A stretch of DNA of 34,191 nt from Chlamydiales bacterium. GTDB lineage: Bacteria; Chlamydiota; Chlamydiia; Chlamydiales; JAAKFR01. Positions 33,236-34,191 of the stretch are shown in pieces; the stretch's first letter is position 1, and each line of letters begins with the position of its first letter. The stretch covers positions 1-34,191 of the forward strand of contig JAJACP010000013.1 of NCBI GenBank assembly GCA_022601445.1, given 5' to 3'. The translations under genes were made by a program, and so were the position numbers. Below the pieces are notes generated by a model, which saw nothing but the letters and a program-made list of their open reading frames with translations, ran no database searches and was not told the origin of the DNA.

Positions 33236-33979
33236 TTAATTTCTATAGCGTGACATCCAACTATTCACTTTTTGCCTGACGAAGGGGATCACTGTGGTTG
33301 CTGTTGCAATCATTGCAATTCTCCATCCCATTCCTGCAAATGCCTCTTTTTGGAACACAGCACGAATTGGCACCTTTCCAGATAGATTGGCTTGTCTCTG
33401 GGTCTTCAGAGTATCAGCTGGATGGCTGATAACAGCAGCGGCAGTGCCAGCTGTGATCCCGACTGCAACTTGAGCAATCCAGGGATTGATCCCATAAGAC
33501 TCCAACCGTTCCTTCATCCAAGGAGCTCCTCCAAGATAGGCTGCTGTAAAGGCTCCCTCTCGAATCGCTGTCGGCGCAGCGGCGTTATAATAAGCGCGCA
33601 CGCCGTGGCGTCTATACATGCGCTGTGCCGTTTCCCACAAACTTTTCCCATGGATTTGTTGCTGGATCATCAACCCTTCCGCAGGACACACGACAACAGC
33701 CGAAATGGCTCCAGCAGCTGTTGCAGAAGAAAAAGGGTCACACCAACGTTAGAATACCCCATTTGCAGCTGTTTGTATTGCAGTTGTGGGTACAAAGCTT
33801 CCTGCAAAGACGCGGACACCTCGGTACCAAACACGTGGATTAGGTGATACACTCGCCTGAGCCTGCTTGACATTTTTGAAATAGAGCATCGGCTGAATGA
33901 AAGCGACAGCTGACATTGCTGAAACACTTCCGGCACATACGTTCTGCCAGAAGGAGGTTCTTTCACAAGAATTTGACAT
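33236..33979 (-). pseudogene. Mitochondrial-carrier-family (SLC25-like) protein, interrupted by one in-frame TAA
   Basis: One reading frame runs from ATG (33979, Shine-Dalgarno AGAGGAA) to TAA (33236), 248 codons, broken only by TAA at 33749-33751. Three repeats of about 80 residues are visible. Repeat 1: VCAGSVSAMSAV, then QPMLYFKNVKQ. Repeat 2: ATAAGAISAVVV, then CPAEGLMIQQQ and IREGAFTAAYLGG. Repeat 3: VGITAGTAAAV, then the canonical P-x-D-x-x-K motif in SHPADTLKTQRQ. Only repeat 3 keeps the full carrier signature. The stop falls before repeat 2 and fits a CAA-to-TAA change. Mitochondrial carriers are otherwise eukaryotic, apart from effectors such as Legionella LncP. Either a recent pseudogene, readthrough, or a sequencing error. 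Confidence 0.75.
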
Positions 33980-34094
33980 AATATGGTTCCTCTTTTTTTT
34001 AGAAATTCAATAAACAAATAGTGATCGAAAGAAAATAATTATTGCGCCGCTGGGTGCAGAATAAAAAGAGAAATAGAAAAAATTTGAACAGGAA

Positions 34095-34155
34095 AAACAC
34101 AAGCAGAAGGGGTTCTGCTAACTCCAAAAGACGATGATTCAGTTAACTTGTGTTT
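34095..34155. other. Nested inverted repeats near the window end
   Basis: An outer 9-bp pair AAACACAAG (34095-34103) / CTTGTGTTT (34147-34155) encloses a 6-bp hairpin GCAGAA-GGGG-TTCTGC (34103-34118). The stretch 33980-34191 has no gene I can support; it is the upstream region of the carrier-like gene and could hold a leader structure or the end of a gene lying outside the window. Confidence 0.25.
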
Positions 34156-34191
34156 CATGGGGGAAATTATAAAACATTTAGCACTAATGCT

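Noticed and set aside
33392-33847. Open frame of about 150 codons on the plus strand over the carrier-like gene
   Set aside because: It is Ser/Cys-rich low-information sequence opposite a recognisable carrier protein, so it is a shadow frame.
34018-34191. CRISPR, rRNA or tRNA in the terminal non-coding stretch
   Set aside because: There are no spaced direct repeats or cloverleaf; only short inverted repeats are present. No CRISPR array was seen anywhere in the window.

Overview
The window looks like a chromosome segment of a member of the Chlamydiae, most likely one of the amoeba- or arthropod-associated lineages (Waddlia/Parachlamydia/Simkania-like) rather than Chlamydiaceae. The reasons are: a ferredoxin - flhA - fliA (sigma-28) block in the order I remember from Chlamydia trachomatis (CT059-CT061); a PLD-like gene, a UbiD-family gene and rpmB close together as around CT084-CT086; diaminopimelate synthesis through LL-DAP aminotransferase (DapL); a MOMP-like outer-membrane protein; and several eukaryote-like proteins (F-box/LRR, phosphatidylinositol 4-kinase-like, mitochondrial-carrier-like, ankyrin-like). 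The synteny statements are from memory, and I do not name a species.

Layout. 1-1.3 kb: an IS256-family element whose left end is cut by the window edge. 1.3-2.6 kb (minus): a predicted inclusion-membrane-like F-box/LRR protein that stops at the IS border. 2.6-3.5 kb (minus): an A-type Fe-S carrier and a [2Fe-2S] ferredoxin, then tRNA-Pro(UGG). 3.7-8.1 kb (plus): a flagellar-type export cluster, with a shortened FlhB, FlhA, an FlhF-like GTPase and sigma-28. 8.2-11.8 kb (plus): three closely packed genes of unknown function. 16.0-11.7 kb (minus): an overlapping operon dapB-dapA-asd-dapL-nlpC, which links meso-DAP synthesis to a peptidoglycan hydrolase. 18.3-16.1 kb (minus): a TPR-GNAT fusion with a presequence-like N-terminus. 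18.4-20.6 kb (plus): type III glutamine synthetase. 20.6-24.3 kb: a hypothetical gene, a PLD-like protein, a PI4K-gamma-like kinase with a small downstream partner, and an ankyrin-like protein. 26.4-24.3 kb (minus): rpmB and ubiD. 26.4-31.9 kb (plus): a soluble transhydrogenase-like flavoprotein, a transglutaminase-like/TPR protein and ClpB. 32.9-31.9 kb (minus): a MOMP-like porin. 34.0-33.2 kb (minus): a mitochondrial-carrier-family gene broken by one in-frame stop.

The conserved parts are basic metabolism and envelope biology (DAP/peptidoglycan, Fe-S, menaquinone-type decarboxylase, proteostasis). Scattered among them are candidate host-interaction genes: F-box/LRR, PI4K-like, mitochondrial-carrier-like, and TPR-GNAT with a mitochondrial-presequence-like N-terminus. 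Coding density is very high, with same-strand overlaps and several tail-to-tail overlaps of 47-84 bp. Two genes (dapB and flhB) have a good -10 box only 8-9 nt upstream of their start codon and no visible Shine-Dalgarno sequence.

The most notable observations are the PI4K-gamma-like kinase, the Inc-like F-box/LRR protein with a duplicated novel module, the nonsense-interrupted carrier gene, the FlhB without its autocleavage domain, and a duplicated promoter block upstream of dapB and of the TPR-GNAT gene.
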